Shown here: in pieces, positions 1 to 8,171 of the stretch
Layout of the letters: the number at the start of each line of letters is the position of its first letter
Numbering within the stretch: position 1 is the stretch's first letter
Source: Methylobacterium sp.
Lineage (GTDB): Bacteria; Pseudomonadota; Alphaproteobacteria; Rhizobiales; Beijerinckiaceae
Length of the DNA: 64,000 nt
Direction: 5' to 3'
NCBI RefSeq assembly: GCF_019745455.1
Contig: NZ_JAIETD010000018.1
Span: 1 to 64,000 of the forward strand
Position numbers and translations under genes: made by a program
The notes under the pieces: model-generated
The model's database searches: none
Told to the model about the DNA's origin: nothing
Seen by the model: only the letters and a program-made list of their open reading frames with translations

Positions 1-75
1 GCGACCGGCTTGGCTGCGACCGGCTTGGCTGCGACCGGCTTGGCTGCGACCGGCTTGGCTGCGACCGGCTTGGCC
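1..75. repeat. 15-bp tandem repeat, five copies
   Basis: Four identical 15-bp units (gcgaccggcttggct) are followed by a fifth that differs only in its last base. The repeat is in frame in the carboxypeptidase gene on the minus strand and encodes the pentapeptide VAAKP. It begins at the window edge and may continue outside. Confidence 0.97.
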
Positions 76-1469
76 GCTGGTTTGACGGTTTGCGCCTTCA
101 CGGAAGCCGGATTGGGCTTCGGCGTCGCCTTCGTGGATGTGAGCTTCTGCGCGGGAGCTCCGGCGAGAACCGGACTTGTCTCGACGGACGTGTAGGCTGT
201 CGCAGAGGCAGGCGTCGCCGGTCGTGTCTTCGTCGCGGCCGTCGCGTTCTTGTTGCGGGCGGCTTTCGCCTCTCTGGCAGCCTTGGCGGCTTCCATCTTA
301 GCCGTGCGGGCAGCTGCCTTCTCGGCCTTCTCCTCATCGTCTTGCGCTTGCATGGCGAGCGCGCCTTCGGCCGCGTCGCGGCCGATCCAGACCGGGATCG
401 GCTGCAGCGGCGCACGAGGCGGCAGGGCGCGATTGCGGAGCGCGGCACTGTTCATGGTGGCAAAGGCGAGTGCCGAGGGTAGCGGTGAGGCCGCAGCCAT
501 GAGCTGTGTATTCGCCTGGTCTGCATTGCCGCCCGCGACGACCGCGCCCTGGCCGGAATCCACCGGCATGGGTCTGCGCTTGTCGCAAATGTACGGCCGC
601 ATATCCGGCGGCGCCGAGACGCCGGATCCCGGAAGGCCTTCCAGCGTCGGCGCGGTCCATCCGGCCGATTGCGCGAAGCCGTAATCGAACAGGTCGGCCG
701 CCTTGATGTCACGCTCGCGTGCGCTCGGCTGTCCCATCACCACGGTGATGATGCGGCGGCCGTTGCGGGTCGCGCTTGCGACGACGTTGAACCCGCCCGA
801 ACAGATGAACCCGGTCTTCATGCCGTCGGCGCCGGCATAGCGCCCGAGCAATCCGTTATGGTTCGCCATGACCGAGCGTCCGAACTGGATCGCGCTGATC
901 GAGAAGAGCTGGTGGGAATTGGGGAAGTCGCGGGTGAGCGCGCGGCCGAGCACGGCCATGTCGCGGGCGGACGTGTATTGCCGGCTGTCGGGCAGGCCGT
1001 GAGGATTGGTCCAGCGGCTCTCGCGCATGCCGATGCGCGCAGACGCCTCGTTCATCATCGCCGAAAAGCCCTCGATCGACCCGCCGAGGTTCTCGCCGAT
1101 CGCATGTGCAACGTCGTTGGCCGACTTGACCATGATGATCTTCAGGGCGTTGTCGAGGGTGAGCTGCGTACCCGGCTTGAAGCCCATCTTCGAGGGCGGT
1201 TCCGAGGCGGCCTCGGCCGAGATGGTGATCAGCGAATCGAGCGAGACCTTGCCCTGCCGCACCATGTCGAGGGCAACGTAGGCGGTCATCAGCTTGGTGA
1301 TTGAGGCCGGAAACCACGGATCGGTCGCCGCCTGGGCGTGCAGGACTTTTCCGGAATCCACGTCGACCACCAGCATCGGCGCGGTCACCGCATGGGCGGC
1401 GCCGCCAGCGACCAGTGCCGCACTGGCGGCGAGCCCGAGAACGAAACGGCTCAGCAATCGGTTCGTCAT
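1..1469 (-). CDS. D-alanyl-D-alanine carboxypeptidase, S11 family (3' end outside window)
   Basis: Penicillin-binding carboxypeptidase that trims the terminal D-Ala of peptidoglycan stem peptides in the periplasm. The protein starts MTNRLLSRF and has a signal peptide of about 27 residues ending AAHA. The three active-site motifs are present and well spaced: SxxK as SITK at 56-59, SxN as SAN at 116-118, and KTG at 218-220. After about residue 330 comes a long Ala/Lys-rich tail that ends in tandem VAAKP pentapeptides at the window edge. The tail is not part of the usual S11 fold. No stop codon is reached before position 1, so the C-terminus is unseen. Family assignment is firm; the exact paralogue is not. 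Confidence 0.93.
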   Translation of the reverse strand, partial: MTNRLLSRFVLGLAASAALVAGGAAHAVTAPMLVVDVDSGKVLHAQAATDPWFPASITKLMTAYVALDMVRQGKVSLDSLITISAEAASEPPSKMGFKPGTQLTLDNALKIIMVKSANDVAHAIGENLGGSIEGFSAMMNEASARIGMRESRWTNPHGLPDSRQYTSARDMAVLGRALTRDFPNSHQLFSISAIQFGRSVMANHNGLLGRYAGADGMKTGFICSGGFNVVASATRNGRRIITVVMGQPSARERDIKAADLFDYGFAQSAGWTAPTLEGLPGSGVSAPPDMRPYICDKRRPMPVDSGQGAVVAGGNADQANTQLMAAASPLPSALAFATMNSAALRNRALPPRAPLQPIPVWIGRDAAEGALAMQAQDDEEKAEKAAARTAKMEAAKAAREAKAARNKNATAATKTRPATPASATAYTSVETSPVLAGAPAQKLTSTKATPKPNPASVKAQTVKPAAKPVAAKPVAAKPVAAKPVAAKPV

Positions 1470-1788
1470 CAGGCCCGTCTCGAAAAGGTCGGATCCGGCC
1501 GGTCGGCCGCCGACATCTTGGAATGTGATTCGGCGGCTCCGCACCACGAATGTCCCGCAAGGACATCATGACGAGAGGCACAACACCGCCGCACTCACGA
1601 CTCCGCCCCACCAACGCGGGTTCCATGGCGAGAGCATGGCAGAGGGCTTAAGTGTCGCGGAGCGGACTATTTCGTCCGATAACCAGAGGCTCGACGCTGG
1701 CTCGCGCGAGGTGGCGTCGATGTGGCGCCGGGTCTAAGGCCTTGCGCCTCTTCAGCAGTGCCGAACGTTACGGCGGCCTAAGGTCACG
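1470..1788. other. Divergent intergenic region, dacA-like / queE
   Basis: This 319-bp gap separates the divergent carboxypeptidase and queE genes and must carry both promoters. I see a possible hairpin at 1692-1719 (arms CGACGC/GCGTCG around an inner CTCGCGCGAG) and no convincing coding sequence. I looked for a preQ1 riboswitch because queE follows and did not recognise its conserved core. Confidence 0.5.
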
Positions 1789-2421
1789 ATGTCCTACGCG
1801 GTCAAGGAACTTTTCCATACTCTCCAAGGCGAGGGCGCCCAGGCTGGACGCGCGGCCGTGTTCTGCCGCTTTGCCGGGTGCAATCTCTGGTCCGGCCGCG
1901 AGGAGGATCGCGCCGGCGCAGCCTGCCGCTTCTGCGACACCGACTTCATCGGAATGGATGGCGAGGGCGGAGGGCGGTTCGCGTCAGCGGTAGACCTGGC
2001 CGAGGCGATCGCCGTCGCCTGGGCCGGTGGGGAGCATCGCCGTTACGTCGTCTTCACCGGCGGCGAGCCGTTGCTTCAGCTTGATCCCGCGCTGATCGAC
2101 GCGGTTCATTTCCGAGGGTTCGAGATCGCCGTGGAGACCAACGGCACGCTGGCCGCGCCAGACGGCATCGATTGGATCTGCGTCAGTCCCAAGGCCGGCA
2201 ATCCGCTGGTCCAGACCTCCGGCCACGAGCTGAAGCTGGTCTATCCGCAGGACAGCTTCGACCTGGATGCCCTGGCCGGGCTCGCGTTCCGCCACCATTG
2301 GCTCCAGCCGATGGACGGGCCGGATCGGCTCGCGAACACCCAGGCCGCCGTTGAGTTCTGCCGCCGGGACGCCCGCTGGCGCCTCTCGCTGCAGACGCAC
2401 AAGATCATCGGAATTCCATAG
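1789..2421 (+). CDS. queE: 7-carboxy-7-deazaguanine synthase QueE
   Basis: Radical-SAM enzyme that converts 6-carboxytetrahydropterin to 7-carboxy-7-deazaguanine in the queuosine/preQ0 pathway. The 210-residue protein has an iron-sulfur motif with the wide spacing typical of the CX14CX2C type of QueE: C31, C46 and C49. Near residue 90 it has a TGGEP motif, which binds SAM in radical-SAM proteins. The start follows an AAGG-like ribosome site. It is first in a compact queE-queD-queC series on the same strand, with 52 bp to queD, so the three are probably cotranscribed. Confidence 0.95.
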   Translation: MSYAVKELFHTLQGEGAQAGRAAVFCRFAGCNLWSGREEDRAGAACRFCDTDFIGMDGEGGGRFASAVDLAEAIAVAWAGGEHRRYVVFTGGEPLLQLDPALIDAVHFRGFEIAVETNGTLAAPDGIDWICVSPKAGNPLVQTSGHELKLVYPQDSFDLDALAGLAFRHHWLQPMDGPDRLANTQAAVEFCRRDARWRLSLQTHKIIGIP

Positions 2422-2473
2422 CGTTCCGGTGCCGACGGTGGCATCGCGCGTGCGGGACGGTTAGGTACGCCCC

Positions 2474-2830
2474 ATGAAGATCACCCAAGCCTTCACCTTC
2501 GAGGCGGCGCATTGGCTGCCGAACGTGCCGGACACCCATCGCTGCCGGCGCATGCACGGCCATTCCTACCGTGTCGAACTCACCTTGAGCGCGCCGGTCG
2601 ATCCGCAGACCGGCTGGGTCGTCGACTTTTTCGATGTCGAGACTGCCTTCGACCCTATCCTGAAGCAGCTCGACCATTACTGCCTCAACGAGGTCGAAGG
2701 CCTGGAGAACCCCACCGCCGAGCATATCGCGGCCTGGATCTGGCATCGCACCAAAGGGGCACTGCCGGCGCTCTCCTCCGTGAGGGTATTCGAGACACCG
2801 ATGTCCTGGGCCGAATACGAGGGCGATTGA
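2474..2830 (+). CDS. queD: 6-carboxy-5,6,7,8-tetrahydropterin synthase QueD
   Basis: Converts 7,8-dihydroneopterin triphosphate to 6-carboxytetrahydropterin, the substrate of QueE. The 118-residue length is normal for the PTPS/QueD family. Zinc ligands are visible as H13, H28 and H30 (motif MHGHSY), and the catalytic cysteine is C24 (HRCRRMHGH). An acidic active-site residue lies in the C-terminal SVRVFETP segment. It lies between queE and queC, so the window holds three consecutive steps to preQ0. Confidence 0.96.
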   Translation: MKITQAFTFEAAHWLPNVPDTHRCRRMHGHSYRVELTLSAPVDPQTGWVVDFFDVETAFDPILKQLDHYCLNEVEGLENPTAEHIAAWIWHRTKGALPALSSVRVFETPMSWAEYEGD

Positions 2831-2835
2831 GCGCG

Positions 2836-3540
2836 ATGATGGACGAGGGCGCCCTGGTCCTGTTCTCCGGCGGGCAGGATTCCACCACCTGCCTCGCCTG
2901 GGCGCTGGCGCGCTTCTCCCGCGTCGAGACTATCGGCTTCGATTACGGCCAGCGCCATCGCATCGAGCTCGATTGCCGCGCCCGCCTGCGCGAAGGCATT
3001 TCGACTCTCGATCCCGCCTGGGCCGCCAGGCTCGGCGAGGACCATATGGTCTCGCTGGATGCCCTGGGGGCGATCTCCGACACCGCGCTGACCCGCGAGA
3101 CCGCCATCGCCTTCGAGGCGGATGGCTTGCCCAACACCTTCGTGCCGGGCCGCAACATCGTCTTCCTCACCTTTGCGGCGGCCCTTGCCTATCGCCGCGA
3201 CCTTCGCCGCATCGTCGGCGGCATGTGCGAGACCGATTTCTCCGGCTATCCCGATTGCCGCGACGACACGATCAAGGCGCTGCAGGTCGCGCTCAACCTC
3301 GGCATGGACCGCCGCTTCGTCCTCGATACGCCCCTGATGCGGATCGACAAGGCCGCGACCTGGGCCCTCGCAAAGGAGACCGGCGGGCAGCCGCTGGTCG
3401 ACCTCATCGTCGAGGACACCCACACCTGCTACCTCGGGGAGCGCGGGGAGCGCCACGACTGGGGCTACGGTTGCGGCACCTGCCCGGCCTGCGATCTGCG
3501 GGCGAAGGGGTATTGGGCGTTCGCGGTGAATAAGCCTTGA
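2836..3540 (+). CDS. queC: 7-cyano-7-deazaguanine synthase QueC
   Basis: ATP-dependent enzyme that turns 7-carboxy-7-deazaguanine into preQ0. The 234-residue protein has an N-terminal PP-loop (FSGGQDSTT, residues 10-18) and a C-terminal zinc cluster of four cysteines (CYLG...CGTCPAC). The reading frame is open further upstream, but the start is placed at the ATGATG at 2836, directly before the conserved PP-loop and 5 bp after the queD stop. Spacing suggests translation coupled to queD. Confidence 0.95.
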   Translation: MMDEGALVLFSGGQDSTTCLAWALARFSRVETIGFDYGQRHRIELDCRARLREGISTLDPAWAARLGEDHMVSLDALGAISDTALTRETAIAFEADGLPNTFVPGRNIVFLTFAAALAYRRDLRRIVGGMCETDFSGYPDCRDDTIKALQVALNLGMDRRFVLDTPLMRIDKAATWALAKETGGQPLVDLIVEDTHTCYLGERGERHDWGYGCGTCPACDLRAKGYWAFAVNKP

Positions 3541-3546
3541 TCGGTC

Positions 3547-3843
3547 TCAGCGCGCGTTCTCGACGCTCGGTTTGACGGTCAGTTGCAGACCTAAGGCCTT
3601 GAGAACGCGGAAGATGGTGTCGAAACCCGGATTCTCTTCCTCCGACAACGCGGAGAGCCTTTCGCTGGTGAGGCCTGTCTCTCGGGCAGCTTGGGTCATG
3701 CCCCGCGCCCGCGCGACGATCCCGATGGCTTCGCGTAACAGCACCGGGTCGCCCTCCTCCAGGACAGCCTCGATATAAAGCGCCACGTCCTCATCGGTCT
3801 TCAGATGCTCGGCCGTATCGTAGGGAACGGTTTCCAGAGGCAT
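3547..3843 (-). CDS. Addiction-module antidote protein (HigA-like, HTH)
   Basis: A 98-residue protein of the putative addiction-module antidote family. Its N-terminal half (MPLETVPYDTAEHL, then a DEDVALYIEAVLEEGD segment) is typical of these antitoxins. The C-terminal half is a short Xre-type helix-turn-helix (ARARGMTQAARETGL...) expected to bind the operon promoter. It lies 4 bp downstream of the toxin gene and is convergent with queC. The internal start at 3843 fits the family length; an upstream ATG would add 59 unrelated residues. Family assignment is good; the exact subfamily is not certain. Confidence 0.85.
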   Translation of the reverse strand: MPLETVPYDTAEHLKTDEDVALYIEAVLEEGDPVLLREAIGIVARARGMTQAARETGLTSERLSALSEEENPGFDTIFRVLKALGLQLTVKPSVENAR

Positions 3844-3847
3844 CGGA

Positions 3848-4147
3848 TCACTCCTGCTCAGCCAAGGCATGAGCCTGTTCGATATCACGCTTCTGGCTGG
3901 ACTTGTCTCCGCCGCACAAGAGAACCAGGACTTCGCATCCGCGCTGAATGAAGTAGATTCTGTACCCAGGGCCGTAATCAATTCGCATCTCGCTGACGCC
4001 ATGACCAACGGCTTTGACATCGCCAGGGTTGCCGAGCCGGAGGCGATCGATCCGCATCTCGACGCGAGCGGCAGCTCGCCGATCCCGCAGCGTATCTAGC
4101 CATCGACCGAATATCGCTGTGCGGCGGAATTGCATGATGCGGATCAT
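3848..4147 (-). CDS. RelE/ParE-family toxin
   Basis: Small basic protein of the RelE/ParE fold, of the group that comes with a HigA-like antidote. Landmarks are the N-terminal FRRTAIFGRWLDTLRDRRA helix, GNPGDVKAVGHGVSEMR and the strand segment YGPGYRIYF followed by LLCGGDKSSQ. Such toxins are usually ribosome-dependent RNases or gyrase inhibitors; which applies here cannot be told. The start is uncertain: ATGs exist at 4171, 4147 and 4135. I chose 4147, which has an AGG 3-5 bases upstream. Toxin-first order, as in higBA. Confidence 0.82.
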   Translation of the reverse strand: MIRIMQFRRTAIFGRWLDTLRDRRAAARVEMRIDRLRLGNPGDVKAVGHGVSEMRIDYGPGYRIYFIQRGCEVLVLLCGGDKSSQKRDIEQAHALAEQE

Positions 4148-4201
4148 GCCTGACCGGGTACGGAAATGCACCGCCCAGATGCCTTTAGATAGTTTTGGCC
4201 G

Positions 4202-5119
4202 CTATCGACCGACGGGTTCGAATCCTCTTTCCGCCACGAGCCCATCCCGTTCCGCCCTCAGCAACCCGATCAGACGCTCCGTCAGATGATCCGGCGGCTG
4301 CCCGGCCGGCCGGATCAGCACCGTCTCGATCGGGATGCGGGGCCGGAACGGCCTGAGCACGATCGGCAGACCGGCAAGGTCCCGGCTCGCGACGGGATCG
4401 ACGATGGCGAGCCCCAGGCCCTCGGCCACGAGTCCGCAGCGCGCCGCGGTGTACTGCGCCATGAAGGGGAAAAGCGGCGCGATCCCTGCTTGCGCGAGGG
4501 TGTCCTCGATCGCCTGCTGGAAAACGCCCGGGCCACCCGCGATCATGATCTCGCCCGCGAGATCCTCGACGCTGATCACGCGCTTGGCGGCAAGCGCGTG
4601 GCGTTTCGGCAGAGCGCAGACCGCCTCGACGGTGAGAAAGGGTTCGCTGGCGACGCCGGCATGGCCCGAGCGCGGCCGCACGAGGCCGATATCGCATTGT
4701 CCCGAGGCGGCCCAGGCCCAGATCGTGTCCGGGCTCGGCACGTGGACCGCGACGCGGACTCCCGGGTGTTCGATGGTCAGGCGCCGGATGGCGGAGGGAA
4801 CCAGGCGGGAGACCAGGGCCGGTTGGCAGGCGACGCGCAGCGGCCCTGTGCCGAGTTCGCGGATCTGGCGGGCGGCGGCATGCAGGTGATCGAGGCCGGC
4901 ATAGGTCCGTTCGACCTCGCGCGCGAACGCCTCCCCCTCCCGCGTCGGAACCGCGCTCCCATGGCCGCGCACGAACAGGAGGAAACCCAGTTCCGCCTCG
5001 AGCTGTGCGATCGCGCGGCTGACATGCGGCTGACCGATGCCGAGGGATGCGGCGGCCCTTGTCATCCCGCCATGGCGCATGACGGCGCGAAACAGGTCGA
5101 GATGGGCCGGGTTCATCAT
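4202..5119 (-). CDS. LysR-family transcriptional regulator
   Basis: A 305-residue LysR-type regulator. Residues about 5-64 form the winged helix-turn-helix (LFRAVMRHGGMTRAAASLGI, then QPHVSRAIAQLE), and residues about 90-295 form the periplasmic-binding-protein-like effector domain. It is divergent from the EamA-type exporter at 5238 with a 118-bp gap, the usual layout for a LysR regulator and its target, so it probably controls the exporter pair and perhaps the aldolase downstream. The effector is unknown. Confidence 0.92.
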   Translation of the reverse strand: MMNPAHLDLFRAVMRHGGMTRAAASLGIGQPHVSRAIAQLEAELGFLLFVRGHGSAVPTREGEAFAREVERTYAGLDHLHAAARQIRELGTGPLRVACQPALVSRLVPSAIRRLTIEHPGVRVAVHVPSPDTIWAWAASGQCDIGLVRPRSGHAGVASEPFLTVEAVCALPKRHALAAKRVISVEDLAGEIMIAGGPGVFQQAIEDTLAQAGIAPLFPFMAQYTAARCGLVAEGLGLAIVDPVASRDLAGLPIVLRPFRPRIPIETVLIRPAGQPPDHLTERLIGLLRAERDGLVAERGFEPVGR

Positions 5120-5237
5120 GCCTGATCCGCATGGATAGCGAGCGAGGCGGTATTTGACGGCATGGGGCGGTCGTGATTGTCAAGGTTCGAGACCGGCTGT
5201 TGGCGGTGCGGCGGTGTCGGTCGGGGGAGGCCGTGAG

Positions 5238-6098
5238 ATGCAGCGGAATGCTCAGGGCTGGGGAAGCGGGCTCCTCGGCGTCATTATCTTCAGCGCATCA
5301 TTGCCTGCGACGCGCGTCGCCGTCGGCGGCTTCACGCCGTTCTTCCTGACCTCGGCGCGCGCGGTCATCGCAGCCCTGCTCGGGGCCGGGCTGCTTCTGG
5401 TTCTGCGGCAACGGCGCCCTGCGAGAAGCGATCTTCTCTCGCTGGCGATCGTGTCCCTCGGCGTCGTCATCGGCTTCCCGCTCCTCACCGCGATGGCGCT
5501 CCGCCACATCACCGCGGCCCACTCCATCGTCTTCATCGGCTTGCTTCCCCTCGCCACCGTGATCTTCGGCGTCATGCGCGGCGGCGAGCGGCCGAAACCC
5601 GCCTTCTGGCTGTTCTCGGGCATCGGCAGCCTGACGGTCGCAGGGTTCGCGCTCGCCAACGGCGACGGCGCCTCACTCACCGGCGATCTCCTGATGGCGG
5701 TGGCCATCCTGCTCTGCGGTCTCGGCTATGCCGAAGGCGCCGCGCTCTCGCGCCGGCTCGGCGGCTGGCAGGTGATCTCCTGGGCACTCGTCTTGTCTCT
5801 GCCCGTAATGGCGGTCGTCGCGCTGGCGACGCTTCCGGACGTCTGGAGCGGCATCGGCCTGCCAGCTTGGCTCGGCCTCGCCTATGTCTCGGTCTTCAGC
5901 ATGCTCGTGGGCTTCATGTTCTGGTATCGCGGGCTGGCGCTCGGCGGAATCGCCGGCGTCGGGCAGCTGCAACTGCTGCAGCCCTTCTTCGGCCTGGCGC
6001 TCGCAGGCCTCCTGCTGCACGAGCCGGTCGCCCCGACCATGCTGGCGGCCTGCAGCCTCGTCGTTCTGTGTGTCGCGGGAGCCAAGCGCTATGCCTGA
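5238..6098 (+). CDS. EamA/DMT-family transporter
   Basis: Inner-membrane exporter of the drug/metabolite transporter superfamily. The 286-residue protein is hydrophobic along its length, with about ten membrane segments arranged as two EamA repeats. The start at 5238 is chosen because a strong GGGGGAGG ribosome site lies just upstream; the frame is open further 5' but those residues are not membrane-like. Its last eight bases overlap the start of the next, frameshifted transporter gene, suggesting translational coupling. Substrate unknown. Confidence 0.9.
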   Translation: MQRNAQGWGSGLLGVIIFSASLPATRVAVGGFTPFFLTSARAVIAALLGAGLLLVLRQRRPARSDLLSLAIVSLGVVIGFPLLTAMALRHITAAHSIVFIGLLPLATVIFGVMRGGERPKPAFWLFSGIGSLTVAGFALANGDGASLTGDLLMAVAILLCGLGYAEGAALSRRLGGWQVISWALVLSLPVMAVVALATLPDVWSGIGLPAWLGLAYVSVFSMLVGFMFWYRGLALGGIAGVGQLQLLQPFFGLALAGLLLHEPVAPTMLAACSLVVLCVAGAKRYA

Positions 6099-6536
6099 AC
6101 TCCTGGTCGCCGCCGTGCTGGCGATGGTGGCCGGCGCGAGCATCGTGGTCCAGCACGCGCTGAACACGAACCTCCGCAGCGCCCTGAGCTCGGCCGCATT
6201 GTACGGTGTCGCGAGCACGTGGTCGGGCTCGCCTGCATGGCGCTGCTCGCCCTCGCCCTGCGCGATCCCCTCCCCTCCGCGAGCGCGGCGGCCCGCATCC
6301 CCTGGTGGGCCTGGAGCGGCGGCCTGTTCGGCGCGATCTTCGTCGGCCTCTCGATCGTCCTCGTGCCGCAGCTCGGCGCGGCGACCTTCATCGCGCTCCT
6401 GGTCGCCGGCCAGATGCTCGCCTCGGTGACCTTCGACCATTTCGGATGGATGGGCCTGACCCAGCGCCCCCTCGACCTGCCGCGCCTGATCGGCGTGGCG
6501 CTCCTCGTCGGCGGCGTGGTGCTAATCCGGCGGTGA
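6091..6536 (+). pseudogene. YdcZ/DUF606-type DMT transporter, frameshifted
   Basis: Two frames together make one small membrane protein of the YdcZ/DUF606 family. The first frame runs from ATG 6091 (MPELLVAAVLAMVAGASIV...) to about 6216, the second continues as VVGLACMALLALAL... to the stop at 6536. Restoring one base near 6216-6219 gives 148 residues, the normal family length. The first frame alone loses its hydrophobic character after residue 45. It may be a true pseudogene or a sequencing error. The ATG overlaps the end of the preceding EamA gene by 8 bp. Confidence 0.8.
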
Positions 6537-6579
6537 CCGCTATCGTAAGCCGCTCCTTCGGCGACGAGGATGATTCGCG

Positions 6580-7473
6580 ATGCTGCTCAAAGGGCTATCG
6601 GCCTTTCCGATCACGCCGTCCGATGCGGCCGGCCAGGTCGATACCGCCACCTTGGGCAGGCTCGTGGCGCCACTCGCGGCAGCGGGCGTCGATTCGATCG
6701 GCCTCCTCGGCAGCACCGGCACATACCCCTATCTCTCTCGCGCCGAGCGGCGCCGGGCCGTCGACGCCGCGCTGGAGGAAGTCTCAGGCCGGGTGCCGAT
6801 TCTCGTGGGGGTCGGCGCGTTGCGGACCGATGAGGCCGTGCGGCTCGCCCAAGACGCGAGAGCGGCGGGTGCCGCAGCCGGCCTTCTCGCCGCCGTCTCC
6901 TATACGCCGCTGACCGAGGACGAGGTCTTCGAGCATGTCTCGACAGTGCTGCGGGAGAGCGGGCTGTCCCTCTGCCTCTACGACAATCCTGGCACCACGC
7001 ATTTCCGCTTCACCTCCGCCCTCGTCGGGCGCTTGAGCGGGCTTCCCGGCATCGTCGCCGTGAAGAGCCCTGCCCCGGAGGCACCTGCCGTGGCGGCGCA
7101 TCTGGCCGAGCTTCGTGGCGCCGTGCCGGACGGGTTCTCGCTCGGCTATAGCGGCGACTGGAATGCGGTGGAGGCACTGCTCGCGGGCGGCGACGCCTGG
7201 TACAGCGTCATCGCAGGCGCGTTCCCGCAGATCGCCTTGGCGATCGTCCGCGCCGTCGAGGGCGGGGATGCAGCCGAGGCGCGTCGGCTGAATGCGCGGC
7301 TCGAACCGCTCTGGGGCCTGTTCAGGGAGTTCTCCAGCCTGCGCGTGGTCTATGCGAGCCTCGACATCCTCGGGATCTGCCGTGCGAAGCCGCCGCGGCC
7401 GATCCTGCCGCTGGAAGGCGCGGCCCGGCAGCGGGTGACGGAGGTGCTCCTCTCGCTCGATCTAAGCCGATGA
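6580..7473 (+). CDS. Dihydrodipicolinate synthase-family aldolase/lyase
   Basis: Class I aldolase of the DapA/N-acetylneuraminate lyase superfamily, 297 residues, a TIM barrel. The Schiff-base lysine is K162 (IVAVKSP) and the catalytic tyrosine Y134 (LCLYDNPGTT). The N-terminal GxTGxxxxL loop is altered to LLGSTGTYPYLS, which suggests that the substrate is not the aspartate semialdehyde of lysine synthesis. It lies close behind the exporters on the same strand. Superfamily firm; substrate unknown. Confidence 0.9.
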   Translation: MLLKGLSAFPITPSDAAGQVDTATLGRLVAPLAAAGVDSIGLLGSTGTYPYLSRAERRRAVDAALEEVSGRVPILVGVGALRTDEAVRLAQDARAAGAAAGLLAAVSYTPLTEDEVFEHVSTVLRESGLSLCLYDNPGTTHFRFTSALVGRLSGLPGIVAVKSPAPEAPAVAAHLAELRGAVPDGFSLGYSGDWNAVEALLAGGDAWYSVIAGAFPQIALAIVRAVEGGDAAEARRLNARLEPLWGLFREFSSLRVVYASLDILGICRAKPPRPILPLEGAARQRVTEVLLSLDLSR

Positions 7474-7533
7474 TCGAATGATTCGTTCGCAGGCTCGCGC
7501 CTGTAAACGCGAGAGCATCTTGGATGTGCGCAT

Positions 7534-7677
7534 CTCCTCCCTCCCGCGACCTCATCCTAAGGTGCCCGCGTCAGCGGGCCTCGAAGGAGGCCTCCAGTGA
7601 TTGCGGAGCCCACTGGAGGCCTCCTTCGAGGCTTCGCTCCGCTTCGCGCCTCAGGATGAGGTGGTGGGAGGGAGGAG
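7534..7677. repeat. Long palindromic intergenic repeat (REP-like)
   Basis: A 144-bp near-palindrome lies between the aldolase and yjbQ-like genes. The inner arms 7578-7599 and 7611-7632 are perfect 22-bp inverted repeats around an 11-bp loop. Outer arms at 7534-7562 and 7649-7677 also pair with few mismatches. It sits between convergent genes, so it could also end transcription from both sides, though no T-tract is visible. Confidence 0.9.
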
Positions 7678-7703
7678 CGGGGAGCGCTCGAACAAGGCTC
7701 GCC

Positions 7704-8171
7704 TCACCCCCCAATCGCCTGCAGCACGATCTCTCGCCGATGCGGTCGGTCGCGGTGCTCGATGACGTAGATCCCCTGCCAGGTGCCCAAAGCCGGTCTG
7801 CCGCCGACGATCGGAATGGTCAGGCCCGAATCCGTCACCATGGTGCGGATATGGGCGGGCATGTCGTCCGGCCCCTCGATCCCATGGACGTAGCCCGCAT
7901 GGCGCGGAGCGAGGGTGTCGAGGGCCGTCATGAGGTCGGTGCGCACGTCCGGGTCGGCGTTCTCCTGGATTGTCAGGGACGCTGAGGTGTGCCGGCAGAA
8001 CACCGTGACCAGGCCCTGTGCGATGCCGGCGGAGGCGACGAACTCGACCACGCTCTCGGTGATGTCGGTGAAGCCCTGGCCCGGTGTCGAGACCGTGAAC
8101 CGGGCGCTCGCCTGGCGCCGCATCTCGCCGTCCTGAAAGCCCTCGATCAGTCCGATCCGGCCCGCCTTCAT
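7704..8171 (-). CDS. YjbQ-family protein (UPF0047)
   Basis: A 155-residue member of the YjbQ/UPF0047 family, some members of which show weak thiamine-phosphate synthase activity. Characteristic segments are VFCRHTSASLTIQENADPDV (near 60-80), YVHGIEGPDDMPAHI and GTWQGIYVIEHRD close to the C-terminus. The start ATG overlaps the ligase stop by four bases (ATGA, 8168-8171), so it is the third gene of a coupled exonuclease-ligase-YjbQ operon. Its physiological role is not established. Confidence 0.9.
   Translation of the reverse strand: MKAGRIGLIEGFQDGEMRRQASARFTVSTPGQGFTDITESVVEFVASAGIAQGLVTVFCRHTSASLTIQENADPDVRTDLMTALDTLAPRHAGYVHGIEGPDDMPAHIRTMVTDSGLTIPIVGGRPALGTWQGIYVIEHRDRPHRREIVLQAIGG

Noticed and set aside
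1..75. Tandem repeat considered as a CRISPR or iteron array
   Set aside because: The units are directly adjacent with no spacers and are in frame in a coding gene. No CRISPR array was seen anywhere in the window.
1640..1788. Possible preQ1 riboswitch upstream of queE
   Set aside because: A hairpin can be drawn, but the conserved preQ1 core was not recognised. Left as a plain intergenic region.
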